Shown here in pieces: positions 1 through 8,605 of a DNA stretch of 64,000 nt; positions within the stretch are counted from its first letter, which is position 1, and each line of letters starts with the position of its first letter. Origin of the DNA: Streptomyces sp. NBC_01803 (GTDB taxonomy: Bacteria > Actinomycetota > Actinomycetes > Streptomycetales > Streptomycetaceae). The translations under genes were made by a program, and so were the position numbers. The notes below the pieces were generated by a model. That model saw only the letters and a program-made list of their open reading frames with translations, made no database searches and was not told the DNA's origin. The stretch spans positions 5,068,501 to 5,132,500 of the forward strand of contig NZ_CP109073.1 in the NCBI RefSeq assembly GCF_035917415.1. Direction: 5' to 3'.

Positions 1-357
1 GGGGAACATCACCTTGTGGTCCAGGCCGCGCGGGCGCAGCACGAGGTCGCGGAAGGATTCGAGGAACGCGCGCTTGGCCGTGGTCGACATGTCCAGGCCG
101 TGCGTGATGCCGTCGCGCTCCAGGTAGTCGAGCAGGGCCCGTTTCAGGACCGGGTTGTTGTGGCCGTAGTTGAGCGAGCCGGCGCCCGCGAAGAAGTCGA
201 GGAAGGGGCGGCCGTCCTCGTCGTAGAGGTAACTGCCGCGCGCGCGGTCGAAGACGACCGGCCAGCCGCGGCAGTAGCTGCGCACCTCCGACTCCAGGGT
301 CGTGAAGACGCTCGGCTCGGTCTGGAACACGCTGGGCTCGGTCTGGGCGATGGTCAC
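1..357 (-). CDS. ectB: EctB, diaminobutyrate--2-oxoglutarate transaminase (5' part only)
   Basis: This is the N-terminal 119 codons of a class III PLP aminotransferase that makes L-2,4-diaminobutyrate from aspartate semialdehyde in ectoine synthesis; the rest lies outside the window. The reading includes '[14 protein letters not shown]', '[18 protein letters not shown]' and '[18 protein letters not shown]', all typical of EctB. The GTG start at 357 follows a GGAG at 7-8 bases. It lies 91 bases downstream of ectA on the same strand, the usual ectABCD order, so ectC and ectD should follow outside the window. Oddity: residues 5-18 contain a tandem heptad, QTEPSVF twice, encoded by near-identical 21-base units. 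Confidence 0.93.
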   Translation of the reverse strand, partial: MTIAQTEPSVFQTEPSVFTTLESEVRSYCRGWPVVFDRARGSYLYDEDGRPFLDFFAGAGSLNYGHNNPVLKRALLDYLERDGITHGLDMSTTAKRAFLESFRDLVLRPRGLDHKVMFP

Positions 358-448
358 GGCGTTCTCCTGGATCAGGGTCTTTCGGTGCGGGGTGGCGGGG
401 CGAACGGGGCAGGGGTGACCGGAGCGGGGGCGTTGGGGCGCCGAGGCG

Positions 449-991
449 TCAGGGCGCCGACGCGGGCGCGGGAGCCAACGGTCCGATCCGGTACAGCACT
501 TCCGGCTGGTGCCCGCGCTCCGGGAAGGCGGCGGCCTCGAACAGCACCTCGCGGGTCAGGGGCGCGCGGTGCCGTTCGGCGAAGGAGGCGAAGAGGCGGT
601 CGGACGCGGCGTTGTCCGGCGTGACGGTGGTCTCGACGGCGCGCACGCCCAGCTCGCCGGTCGCCCGGCGCGTCAGCGCGTCCAGCATCGCGGCGGCCAG
701 GCCGTGCCCGCGCCGCCCGTGGTCGACCGCGACCTGCCAGATCAGCAGCGTGCGCGGGACGCGGGGCCGGGTGTATCCGGTGATGAAGCCGACCGGGACG
801 CCGTCCGCGTCCCTGGCCACGAGGGAGGTGTGCGCGTAGTCGCGGCACCACAGCAGATAGCTGTACGACGAGTTGAGGTCCAGGACCCGCGAGTCCCGGG
901 CGATGCGCCAGATGGCGGCCCCGTCGCCGGGACGGGGGCTGTCGAGCGTGAGTCCTTCGGGAATTTCCAGCAAATCGTGGGCGGCGGTCAT
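449..991 (-). CDS. ectA: EctA, L-2,4-diaminobutyrate N-gamma-acetyltransferase
   Basis: A 180-residue GNAT acetyltransferase catalysing the second step of ectoine biosynthesis, acetyl-CoA-dependent N-acetylation of 2,4-diaminobutyrate. The N-terminus carries the EctA hallmarks '[30 protein letters not shown]'-like (residues about 23-52), followed by the GNAT acetyl-CoA loop around '[14 protein letters not shown]'. Length is normal for the family. It heads the ect operon, with ectB next on the same strand, so the osmotically regulated promoter should lie in the gap above position 991. Cytoplasmic; function assigned from strong family resemblance plus the ectB neighbour. Confidence 0.94.
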   Translation of the reverse strand: MTAAHDLLEIPEGLTLDSPRPGDGAAIWRIARDSRVLDLNSSYSYLLWCRDYAHTSLVARDADGVPVGFITGYTRPRVPRTLLIWQVAVDHGRRGHGLAAAMLDALTRRATGELGVRAVETTVTPDNAASDRLFASFAERHRAPLTREVLFEAAAFPERGHQPEVLYRIGPLAPAPASAP

Positions 992-1570
992 GTCGATTCA
1001 ACCTACCCACCGAGCATTCGAATCGCACCGTCCTCAGGGGTTAACAGAACAGGGGTCGGTGTGTTACCGCGCGGGTGCGGGGTTCCGGCGCCGCGTACGG
1101 CGAAACGCCCCACTCTGGCCGTTAGTTACCGGACAAAGCGGGCGCCGATGTGGAGTGCGTCACACCGACGTAACTCCGTTGTGATCTCCGTGGATTCCGT
1201 GAAATCCCCGTTTGGCCGCCGGGAAAGCGGGCAGAAGCCCGCCCGCGCAGTGTGTCCCGGCACGCTGGGGAAACCCGCGCCGAATTGCGCGTGGAAACGA
1301 GGGGAACGAGCGGAACGCGGGGGCGACGAGAGTGCGGGAAAGGCTGCGGCCGGGCGCCCCGGGGGAGTTCGGACTATTTCCCCTCCGGCGGGGTCGGGCA
1401 CGCTCCGGTCGGTGCCCAGCGCACCGCGTGGTCGCCCGGCTCGCGTCCCGGCGGCAGCCGAGCCGGGAGCGCCCGAGTGGGACCTCTTCGCGTGACGAAA
1501 CGGTGGCGAAGGTGAAGAAACGTTTTGCTCGGGGACCGCGGCGGTGACCCCGACGGGCGGGCATGTGACG
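992..1570. other. Intergenic region between ectA and the amidohydrolase
   Basis: About 580 bases between divergent genes. It must hold the ect promoter (leftward) and the amidohydrolase promoter (rightward). The open frames crossing it on both strands have no recognisable protein and no good ribosome site. I see no clear hairpin or known operator here. Base composition is somewhat lower in GC than in the flanking genes around 1020-1220. Confidence 0.6.
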
Positions 1571-2662
1571 ATGGGGCGCGTGTCTGTACTGCACATCAAG
1601 GGACGAGTCCTCGTCGGCCCCGGGGACGACGTGCGGGACGAACTGTGGGTGATCGGCGGGCGGATCAGCCACGAACGGCCCGCAGCGGCCCGGGACGTCA
1701 CCACGCTCGACGGCTGGGTGCTGCCCGGCCTCGTCGACGCGCACTGCCACGTGGGCCTGGACGCGCACGGCGCGGTGGACGAGGCCACCACCGAGAAGCA
1801 GGCGCTGGCCGACCGGGACGCGGGCACGCTGCTCATCCGTGACGCGGGCTCGCCGGCCGACACCCGGTGGATCGACGACCGTGCGGATCTGCCGCCCGTC
1901 ATCAGGGCCGGGCGACACATCGCCAGGACCCGGCGTTACATCCGCAACTTCGCACACGAGATCGAGCCGGCGGACCTGGCCGCCACCGTGCGCCGCGAGG
2001 CGCGGCGCGGCGACGGCTGGGTCAAGATCGTCGGGGACTGGATAGACCGCGAGCACGGCGACCTCACGCCCTGCTGGCCCGCCGACACCGCCCGCGCGGC
2101 CATCGCCGCCGCCCACGAGGAGGGCGCCCGCGTCACCGCGCACTGCTTCGCCGAGGACTCGCTGCGCGACCTGGTCGAGGCCGGGATCGACTGCGTCGAG
2201 CACGCCACCGGGCTGACCGAGGACACCATCCCGCTCTTCGCCGAGCACGGCGTCGCCATCGTGCCCACCCTGGTCAACATCGCCACCTTCCCCCGGCTCG
2301 CGGCGGGCGGCGAGGCCAGGTTCCCCCGCTGGGCGGACCACATGCGGCGGCTGCACGAGCGCCGGTACGACACCGTGCGGGCCGCCCACGACGCCGGGAT
2401 CGCCATCTTCACCGGCACCGACGCGGGCGGTTCGCTCCCGCACGGGCTGATCGCCCAGGAGGTCGCCGAGCTGGTCGCCGCGGGCATCCCGGTCGAGGAC
2501 GCGCTCGGCGCCGCGACCTGGCGCGCGCGTGCCTGGCTGGGCCGGCCGGGACTCGCCGAGGGCTCCCCCGCGGATCTCGTCGTGTACGCGGCCGACCCGA
2601 GACAGGACGTGCGCATTCTGGCGGAGCCGAGTCATGTGGTGCTCAGGGGACGCATGTTCTGA
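1571..2662 (+). CDS. Metal-dependent amidohydrolase family protein
   Basis: A 363-residue amidohydrolase-superfamily enzyme (imidazolonepropionase/prolidase-like branch); the substrate cannot be told from sequence. The N-terminal beta domain is followed by the metal motif HxH in 'LVDAHCHVG' (about residues 58-60), a 'TAHCF' histidine motif near the middle and the catalytic aspartate in 'GTDAGGS' near residue 285, so the metal ligands look intact. It ends with the usual C-terminal 'GSPADLVVYAADPR' strand. The start is uncertain: GTG at 1544, ATG at 1571 or GTG at 1580. I chose 1571 because the conserved beta strand begins just after it. It stands alone, divergent from ectA. Confidence 0.8.
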   Translation: MGRVSVLHIKGRVLVGPGDDVRDELWVIGGRISHERPAAARDVTTLDGWVLPGLVDAHCHVGLDAHGAVDEATTEKQALADRDAGTLLIRDAGSPADTRWIDDRADLPPVIRAGRHIARTRRYIRNFAHEIEPADLAATVRREARRGDGWVKIVGDWIDREHGDLTPCWPADTARAAIAAAHEEGARVTAHCFAEDSLRDLVEAGIDCVEHATGLTEDTIPLFAEHGVAIVPTLVNIATFPRLAAGGEARFPRWADHMRRLHERRYDTVRAAHDAGIAIFTGTDAGGSLPHGLIAQEVAELVAAGIPVEDALGAATWRARAWLGRPGLAEGSPADLVVYAADPRQDVRILAEPSHVVLRGRMF

Positions 2663-2845
2663 TAAGCGGCGCGATTGCCCCCTGTCAACCATGTGATTAA
2701 AACTCACCTGATTGTGTGAAGTTACAGGAGACTACTGACGTTTGAGCGTTTAAACGTCGATGATGGCCGCGTCCCTGTTACCGGTGCCTGGATTCCCCTG
2801 TCCGGTCGCCCCGGTGACGTCATGCCATATCAAGGGGTTCCACAC

Positions 2846-3877
2846 GTGTACAACTCTGCCTACCGCCGACTCGGTTCACGCCGGTCGGCGGTGTTGGTCG
2901 CCACCACCGCCGCGCTGCTGGGGTCCGTCTCCCCGGCTCTCGCGGACGACGGTGACCAGGATGAACGGGGCACGGCGAGCGCCGCGGTGCTACGCACCGG
3001 TCTGGATGTCTCGCTGTTGAGCGGCACCGCTCAGGTGCCGCTCAACGTAACGCTCAACGAGGTGACCGCTCCGGAGAGCGAAAGTGAAACCGTGCTCAGC
3101 GCCAGCCTGGACGGTGTCCAGGACGGCGAGTCCTTCGAGGTGCTGCGGGCCGATGTGGCCGCCGCCAGCGCCGAGTCGGACGAGGCGGGCTCCCGCGCCG
3201 AGGTCACGCTGGCCGAAGCGAAGGTCCACGTTCCCGGACTTCCGCTGACGTCGGTGATCGAGCTCGAAGCGGTGACCGCCAGTGCGATCTGCGCCACGGG
3301 GGAGGCGCCTGTCGCTGAGGCCGACTTCGGGGCCGAGGCCCTGGTGCTCGGCCAGCACGTCGACCTGACCGTCGAGGGCACCACCGAGGTCACCGTGCCC
3401 GGTGTGGGCCAGGTGACCCTGGCGCTGTCCAAGACGGAGACCACCGACACCACCGCCGCGGCCACCGCCCTGGACCTCATGGTGTCGATCAACCCGGCCA
3501 ACCTGAACGTCGCGACGGTCGACGGTCACATCACCCTCGCCGAGGCCGAGTGCACCACCGCGGCCGGCACGGGTGGTTCGGCCTCCGGTGGCTCGGCCAC
3601 CGAGGGCTCGGCCACCGAGGGTTCGGACGCCGGTACCGCCACCGAGGGCACTGACGGTGACGACGCCGGCTCCGCCAGCGAGGGCACCGACGGGGACGAC
3701 ACGCAGTCCGTCTCCGGTGGCAGCAGCGCCGATGGCGACGGTACCGACCTCGCCGAGACCGGCAGCGACTCCAACATGCCGCTGCTCGCGGGTGGCGCCG
3801 TGGCGCTGCTCGGCGCGGGCGCCGGGGCCCTGTTCCTGGCCCGTCGCCGTGCCGCTCGCACCACTGCCGCCGGCTGA
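2846..3877 (+). CDS. Secreted LAETG-anchored surface protein (sortase substrate)
   Basis: A 343-residue exported protein. It has a Sec signal peptide ('RRSAVLVATTAALLGSVSPALA', cleavage near residue 34) and a beta-rich acidic middle of unknown function. A Gly/Ser/Thr/Glu/Asp-rich stalk follows (roughly 3560-3740, repeating SATEG and EGTDGDD). The cell-wall sorting signal at the C-terminus is LAETG, then a hydrophobic segment, then an RRR-rich tail. LAxTG is the motif preferred by streptomycete class E sortases (family knowledge). GTG at 2846 is preferred because AAGGGG lies 8 bases upstream; an ATG at 2822 is also in frame. A perfect hairpin follows the gene. The ligand or role of the exposed domain is unknown. 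Confidence 0.85.
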   Translation: MYNSAYRRLGSRRSAVLVATTAALLGSVSPALADDGDQDERGTASAAVLRTGLDVSLLSGTAQVPLNVTLNEVTAPESESETVLSASLDGVQDGESFEVLRADVAAASAESDEAGSRAEVTLAEAKVHVPGLPLTSVIELEAVTASAICATGEAPVAEADFGAEALVLGQHVDLTVEGTTEVTVPGVGQVTLALSKTETTDTTAAATALDLMVSINPANLNVATVDGHITLAEAECTTAAGTGGSASGGSATEGSATEGSDAGTATEGTDGDDAGSASEGTDGDDTQSVSGGSSADGDGTDLAETGSDSNMPLLAGGAVALLGAGAGALFLARRRAARTTAAG

Positions 3878-3923
3878 CAGCTGACGGACAGCTGACGGCC
3901 GCACCGCGGTAACGCACGCTGAG

Positions 3924-3950
3924 GGGGGACCCGGCACCATCGGGTCCCCC
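3924..3950. terminator. Bidirectional hairpin terminator
   Basis: GGGGGACCCG, 7-base loop, CGGGTCCCCC: a perfect 10-bp stem followed by a T-rich stretch. It separates the plus-strand LAETG gene from the convergent end of the cob operon and can serve both. Confidence 0.8.
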
Positions 3951-3996
3951 CTGACTGCTTTCCCGTCCGTTCTCCGTCGGTTCCCGTGGGGTCCCG

Positions 3997-5124
3997 TCAG
4001 CGGGTGCCCGCCCGGGCCAGCGCCGCGATGAGGGCGTCGGTCGTCGCCCGGTCGCGGACCGCCAGGCGCAGCCAGCCGGGGCTCAGCCCCGGGAACGTGT
4101 CACCGCGCCGCACGGCGTAGCCCAACTCGCGCAGCCGCAGCCGCAACGCCGCCCCGTCGGGGTGGTGCGCCAGGACGAACGGCCCGGCGGAGTACGCGGT
4201 GGCCATACGTACGGAGGCGAACGCGCCGAGCCGGGCCAGGAGATGGGCACGGTCCGCGGCCGTCTCGCGGGCGGCTTCCGCCGCTTCGGCCAGCGCCCGC
4301 TCCGACGAACACGCCTCCGCCGCCGCCAGCGCGGGCGCCGACACCGGCCACAGCGGCTGGCCGTGGGCCAGTGCCTCGATCAACTCCGGGGCGGCCAGCA
4401 CGTATCCGATCCGCAGGCCCGCCAGCCCCCACGTCTTGGTCAGGCTGCGCAGCACGACCAGGCCCGGCAGCGACCCGACGGCCGGTACCAGCGACTCCCG
4501 TTCGCCCGGCACCGCGTCCATGAACGCCTCGTCCACCACCAGCACCCGCCCCGGCCGGGCCAGTTCGGCGATGTCCGGGGCGGGGTGCAGCACGGAGGTG
4601 GGGTTGGTCGGGTTGCCCACCACGACGAGCCCGGCGTCCTCCGGCACGGCGTCCGGAGCCAGCCGGAAGCCGTCCGCCGCGCGCAGGATCACCCGCCCGA
4701 CCTCGTGCCCGGCCGCCCGCAGCGCCGCCTCCGGCTCGGTGAACTGCGGGTGCACCACGACCCGTCGGCCGTTGACCGGCAGCGCCCTGGCGAGCAGGAC
4801 GAACGCCTCGGCGGCGCCGGCCGTCAGCAGCACGCACTCCTGTGGCAGGCCGTGCCGCCGGGCCACCGCGCGGCGGGCCGCCCGGCCGTCCGGGTACGCG
4901 GCGAGGTCGTCGAGCGAGGCGGCGATCCGGTCCCGCAGCCAGGGCGGGGGAGTCCCGGCGCGCACGTTGACCGCGAGGTCCACCAGCTTCGCCCCACCGG
5001 TGTCGCGCAGTTCGGCGTCTCCGTGGTGCCCGAGGTCGGTGGGTCCGGCCGGTTCGGCCGGTTCGGTGGGATCGGTGGGTTCGGCCGGTCCGGTGGGATC
5101 GGTGGGTTCAGTGGGCGTGGGCAT
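3997..5124 (-). CDS. cobC: CobC-like PLP-dependent aminotransferase-fold enzyme (Rv2231c family)
   Basis: A class I/II aminotransferase-fold enzyme, related to L-threonine-O-3-phosphate decarboxylase, expected to supply the aminopropanol arm of cobalamin. Visible motifs are 'NPTNPTS', the 'VVDEAFMD' aspartate and the PLP lysine in 'RSLTKTWGLAGLRIGY'. It is the last gene of the cob operon. The N-terminal 35-40 residues are a low-complexity run of TEP/TDP/AEP repeats before the folded part begins at 'LVDLAVNVRAG'. ATG at 5124 overlaps the preceding cbiX by 17 bases; an ATG at 5160 in the same frame would overlap by 53. The repeats are probably a disordered tail. Confidence 0.85.
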   Translation of the reverse strand: MPTPTEPTDPTGPAEPTDPTEPAEPAGPTDLGHHGDAELRDTGGAKLVDLAVNVRAGTPPPWLRDRIAASLDDLAAYPDGRAARRAVARRHGLPQECVLLTAGAAEAFVLLARALPVNGRRVVVHPQFTEPEAALRAAGHEVGRVILRAADGFRLAPDAVPEDAGLVVVGNPTNPTSVLHPAPDIAELARPGRVLVVDEAFMDAVPGERESLVPAVGSLPGLVVLRSLTKTWGLAGLRIGYVLAAPELIEALAHGQPLWPVSAPALAAAEACSSERALAEAAEAARETAADRAHLLARLGAFASVRMATAYSAGPFVLAHHPDGAALRLRLRELGYAVRRGDTFPGLSPGWLRLAVRDRATTDALIAALARAGTR

Positions 5125-6046
5125 GACCGTGCTCGTGGTGGTGTCCGTGACCGTGCCCATGGCCGTGGTGGCCGTCGTCGTCGGGGTGGTGGTGCGGCTG
5201 CTGGGGCATGCCGACCTTGTCGGCGAAGCCCGGCAGCGCGACGCGGTAGACGCAGGCGTCGCAGTTCATCCGGATGTCGCCCTCGATGGCCTCCCGGTAT
5301 CTGGCGACCACCAGACCCGCCAACTCCTCCGTGGGGCCTATGACATCGGCACACCGGACGTCCGTCTCCGGCCGGTCCGCCGCCCACGCCCGTGCCTGCT
5401 CCCGCACCCGCTCCGGCAGCACGCCGGTGAAGAGGAAGTACGGCAGCACCACGACGCGGCGGGCGCCCAGCGCCCGGCAGCGTTCCAGCCCGGCGGCGAC
5501 GTCGGGAGCGGCCAGCGAGACGAACGCGGTCTCCACGCCCGCGTAGCCGCGCCCCTCCCACAGCAGCCGGGCCGCCTTGAACACCTCCGCGTTGGCGTCC
5601 GGATCGGTCGAGCCGCGCCCGACCAGCAGCACGGTGGTCCCCGCCCGGCCGCCGTCCCCGCCCAGAGCCTCGTCCACCCGCCGCTCCAGCACGTCCAGCA
5701 GGGACGGGTGCGGGCCCAGCGGGCGGCCGTAGGCGAACGACACGCCCGGCTGCCGCAGCTTCTCGCGGGTCAGCGCGGCCGGGATGTCGCCCTTGGCGTG
5801 CCCGGCCGCCACCAGCATCAGCGGGACGGCCGCGAAACGCCGCACGCCCCGCTCCACCAGTCCGGCCACGGCCTCGGTGAGCGGCGGCGGCGACAGCTCG
5901 ATGAACCCGCCCGCGACCGGCACCCGCGGGAGGTGCCGCACGGCGAGGTCCTGGACGAACGAGCGGAACGCCTGCGCCCCTTCGTCGTCCCGGGTGCCGT
6001 GGCCCACGACGAGCAGGGCGGGCGCGGACGGATCTGACGGATTCAC
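5108..6046 (-). CDS. cbiX: Sirohydrochlorin chelatase CbiX with histidine-rich tail
   Basis: A two-domain, 312-residue class II chelatase inserting cobalt (or iron) into sirohydrochlorin. The N-terminal 'LLVVGHGTRDDEGAQAF' carries the catalytic-type histidine, and a second chelatase domain begins near 'TVLLVGRGSTDPDANAEV'. The C-terminus has a 'CDACVYR' motif and then a tail with about 15 histidines in roughly 28 residues, alternating with glycine, as in metal-storing CbiX proteins. GTG at 6046 forms a GTGA overlap with the stop of cobH, so translation is coupled. The histidine tail is encoded in the segment overlapping the possible longer start of cobC. Confidence 0.92.
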   Translation of the reverse strand: MNPSDPSAPALLVVGHGTRDDEGAQAFRSFVQDLAVRHLPRVPVAGGFIELSPPPLTEAVAGLVERGVRRFAAVPLMLVAAGHAKGDIPAALTREKLRQPGVSFAYGRPLGPHPSLLDVLERRVDEALGGDGGRAGTTVLLVGRGSTDPDANAEVFKAARLLWEGRGYAGVETAFVSLAAPDVAAGLERCRALGARRVVVLPYFLFTGVLPERVREQARAWAADRPETDVRCADVIGPTEELAGLVVARYREAIEGDIRMNCDACVYRVALPGFADKVGMPQQPHHHPDDDGHHGHGHGHGHHHEHGHAHAH

Positions 6047-6663
6047 TGGGACTCCTCGTGACGAGCGGGTGCGGGTGCGGGTGAGAGCGCGGGCGCGGGG
6101 GAGTAGAGCAGGGCGTTGAGGGCGGCGGCGGCCACGGCCGAGCCGCCCTTCTCGGAGACGTTGCTGACCGCCGGCAGACCGCTGTCGCGCAGCGCCTGCT
6201 TGCTCTCGGCCGCCCCGACGAAGCCGACCGGCAGCCCGATCACCAGGGCCGGCGCGGCGTCGAGAGCGATCAGCTCGAAGAGCGCGGTGGGCGCGCAGCC
6301 GATCACCCACACCGCGCCGGGGCCGACCTCGGCGAGTGCGAGCCGCACGGCGTGTGCCGAACGGGTGAGCCCCGGCGTGGCCTTGGCCTGCGCGAGCCGG
6401 CAGACGGTGGCCCGCCGGGTGATCCCGGCCGCGACCATCTCCACATCCGTGACGACCGGCGCGGCCCCCTCGTGCAGCGCGTGGTGTGCCGCGCGCAGGG
6501 CGGCCTCGTCGGTGACGAGGTCGGTCAGGTAGTCGGGGTCCGCGCTGGCGTGGATCACCCGCTCCACCACCGCGCGGGTCAGCGGCGGCAGCCCGGAGGT
6601 GTCCACGCGCGAGCGCAGGATGCGGTACGACTCCTCCTCGATGGGATGAACGACACGGGTCAC
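6043..6663 (-). CDS. cobH: Precorrin-8X methylmutase
   Basis: A 206-residue CobH/CbiC methylmutase that moves the C11 methyl group to C12, giving hydrogenobyrinate or cobyrinate. Motifs include 'HPIEEESYRILRSRVD' at the N-terminus, 'VVTDVEMVAAGITRR' and the glycine-rich 'GLPVGFVGAAESKQAL'. Length is normal. The GTG start at 6663 overlaps the ferredoxin stop as GTGA, and its own stop overlaps the cbiX GTG, so it is embedded in the coupled operon. Confidence 0.94.
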   Translation of the reverse strand: MTRVVHPIEEESYRILRSRVDTSGLPPLTRAVVERVIHASADPDYLTDLVTDEAALRAAHHALHEGAAPVVTDVEMVAAGITRRATVCRLAQAKATPGLTRSAHAVRLALAEVGPGAVWVIGCAPTALFELIALDAAPALVIGLPVGFVGAAESKQALRDSGLPAVSNVSEKGGSAVAAAALNALLYSPAPALSPAPAPARHEESQ

Positions 6664-6920
6664 GGTGCCTCCTGCTCGGCCTGCTCGGCCTGCTCGGTCT
6701 TCTCGGCTTTCCCGGCCTGCTCGGCTTTCCCGCCCTGCTCGGCGACGATGTCGATGGCGTCCACGGGGCATATCTCGACGCACTCGACGCACCCCGTGCA
6801 CAGGTCGGCCCGGATCAGCAGCGTGCCGCCGTACGGGCGGATGGCGTGGGCCGGGCAGGTGAGCAGGCACGCGCCGCAGCCCGCGCAGCGGTCGGTGACC
6901 CGCACGGGCGCGGTGTTCAC
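6660..6920 (-). CDS. 2[4Fe-4S] ferredoxin embedded in the cob operon
   Basis: An 86-residue bacterial-type ferredoxin with two CxxCxxCxxxCP cluster motifs ('CAGCGACLLTCP' and 'CTGCVECVEICP'), so eight cysteines for two [4Fe-4S] clusters. The last 25-30 residues are a low-complexity EQAGKAEQ-type repeat not needed for the fold. GTG at 6920 and the stop both overlap their neighbours by four bases. By position it probably donates electrons to a reductive corrin step; that role is inference. The next gene upstream ends with the CobJ domain. Confidence 0.88.
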   Translation of the reverse strand: MNTAPVRVTDRCAGCGACLLTCPAHAIRPYGGTLLIRADLCTGCVECVEICPVDAIDIVAEQGGKAEQAGKAEKTEQAEQAEQEAP

Positions 6921-8605
6921 GCCTGCCACCGGTAGCCCCTCGGGGTCACCATGCGCCCGGCGACCGTCCGCGTCGCGGAGTTGCCGACGAGCACCACCGT
7001 CATCATGTCCACCGTCCCCGGGTCGAGTTCGGCGAGCGTGGTCAGTGCCCAGGACTCGTCGGGGCGCGAGGCGTTGCGGACCACCCCGACCGGTGTGTCC
7101 GGCGCCCGGTGCGCGGCCAGCAGCTCCAGCGCCTTGGGGAGCTGCCAATCGCGGCCCCGACTACGCGGGTTGTAGAACGTCACGACCAAGTCCGCCGATG
7201 CCGCCGCCCGCACCCGGCGTTCGATCACCTCCCATGGCGTGTGCAGGTCCGAGAGGCTGATCGAGACGTGGTCGTGCCCCAGCGGCGCGCCCAGCACCGC
7301 CGCCGCGGCCAGTGCGGCCGTCACGCCCGGCACCCCGACCACGTCGATGTCGTCCGACGCCCCGGCCAGCGCGGGCGATGCCATCGCGTACACGCCCGCG
7401 TCCCCGCTGCCGACCAGCGCGACCGCGTGCCCGGCCCGCGCCTCGGCGACCGCGGTGCGGGCCCGTTCCTCCTCGGCGCCGAGGCCGGATGCGAGCACCC
7501 GCGCGCCGGGGCGCACCAGGTCGCGGACGCGGTCCAGGTACTGGTCGAGGCCGACCACCACGCCCGCCCGTCGCAGCTCGTCGGCCGCGCGCGGCGTCAA
7601 CAGGTCCCGGGCGCCCGGCCCGAGGCCGACCACGGCCAGCCGTCCGCGCGGACGCCGCCGGGCGACGGCGCAGGTGGCCATCGCCGACTTCCGCTTCTCG
7701 ACGATCAGTCGGCCACCCGGCCCGGCGGCGAGCAGCGCGGCGGCCTCCGCGACCGACGCCGTGCCGACGGCGGCGAGCGGCGCGGCGGACGGGTTCGGCA
7801 CGGACACCGCGGCCAACTCCTCGGCCGGGAACACGCGCAGGCCGACGCCGAGCCGTTCCGCCGCCTCGTTCAGCCCGGCCTCGTCGGCCTTGGCCGTCAC
7901 GGTCGTCAACGCGGCCACGCTGCGCACCGACAGACCCGCCGCCGTCAGCGTCTCCTCGACCAGCGCCAGGACTTCGTCCGCCGCCACGCCCCGGCTCGCG
8001 CCCACGCCCACCACGAGGGAGGGCGGACGCAGCACGGCGGTGGTCCCATCCTCCTGGGGAACGAGCCGGTCGGTGATCGCGAGAGTCCACGAACCGCCGC
8101 TGTTCGGGCGGACGTTGGGCGGCAGCGCGGGCAACGGCCAGACGGCGTCGGCCGCCAGCGTCACCGGCTCGCCGTCGAGCATCGCCCGCGAGACGGCCGC
8201 GACGGCGCCCTCGACCGGCCGGCCCAGGGTGTCCAGCCCCGGCGCCCCGGCCGCGTCCGTCGCCGTGGTGACGACCGGCAGACAGTCGGGCAGGGCCTCC
8301 GCGACCGCGCGGGCCAGCTCGTTGGCGCCGCCCGCGTGGCCGCCCAGCAGGGCGACCGCGTGGCGGCCCGCCTCGTCCACGCAGACCACGCCCGGGTCGG
8401 CCGACTTGTCGGCGAGCAGCGGCGCGATGAGCCGCACGGTGGCACCGGTGGCGAGGAAGCAGACGAGCTGCTCGCACTCGCCGAACGCGCGCCGCACCGC
8501 GTCCCCGACCGGCCCCTCGTAGACGCGGGTGCGGTCCGGCCACACCGTTGCCAGCCGGTCGCGGGCGGCGGCACCGGCCGCGGTGGCGGAGATCAGGCCG
8601 ATCAC
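6917..8605 (-). CDS. cobJ: CbiG-CobJ fusion: cobalt-precorrin-5A hydrolase / precorrin-3B C17-methyltransferase
   Basis: A 562-residue fusion. The N-terminal ~310 residues are CbiG-like: 'IGLISATAAG', 'VCFLATGATVRLIAPLLADKSADPGVV', 'HAVALLGGHAGGANELA', then the CbiG C-terminal domain near 'VVGVGASRGVAADEV'. From about residue 325 a tetrapyrrole methyltransferase of the CobJ/CbiH type follows, with 'LAVVGLGPGARDLLTPRA', 'VALVGSGDAGVYAMA', 'GVPGVTAALAAAA' and the C-terminal 'TFYNPRSRGRDW'. It carries two consecutive ring-contraction activities in one chain, a known actinomycete arrangement. GTG at 8605 overlaps the cobL stop as GTGA. Confidence 0.92.
   Translation of the reverse strand: MIGLISATAAGAAARDRLATVWPDRTRVYEGPVGDAVRRAFGECEQLVCFLATGATVRLIAPLLADKSADPGVVCVDEAGRHAVALLGGHAGGANELARAVAEALPDCLPVVTTATDAAGAPGLDTLGRPVEGAVAAVSRAMLDGEPVTLAADAVWPLPALPPNVRPNSGGSWTLAITDRLVPQEDGTTAVLRPPSLVVGVGASRGVAADEVLALVEETLTAAGLSVRSVAALTTVTAKADEAGLNEAAERLGVGLRVFPAEELAAVSVPNPSAAPLAAVGTASVAEAAALLAAGPGGRLIVEKRKSAMATCAVARRRPRGRLAVVGLGPGARDLLTPRAADELRRAGVVVGLDQYLDRVRDLVRPGARVLASGLGAEEERARTAVAEARAGHAVALVGSGDAGVYAMASPALAGASDDIDVVGVPGVTAALAAAAVLGAPLGHDHVSISLSDLHTPWEVIERRVRAAASADLVVTFYNPRSRGRDWQLPKALELLAAHRAPDTPVGVVRNASRPDESWALTTLAELDPGTVDMMTVVLVGNSATRTVAGRMVTPRGYRWQA

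Noticed and set aside
1126..1920. Minus-strand frames crossing the ectA-amidohydrolase gap
   Set aside because: Ser/Arg/Pro-rich products antisense to the amidohydrolase; no ribosome site.
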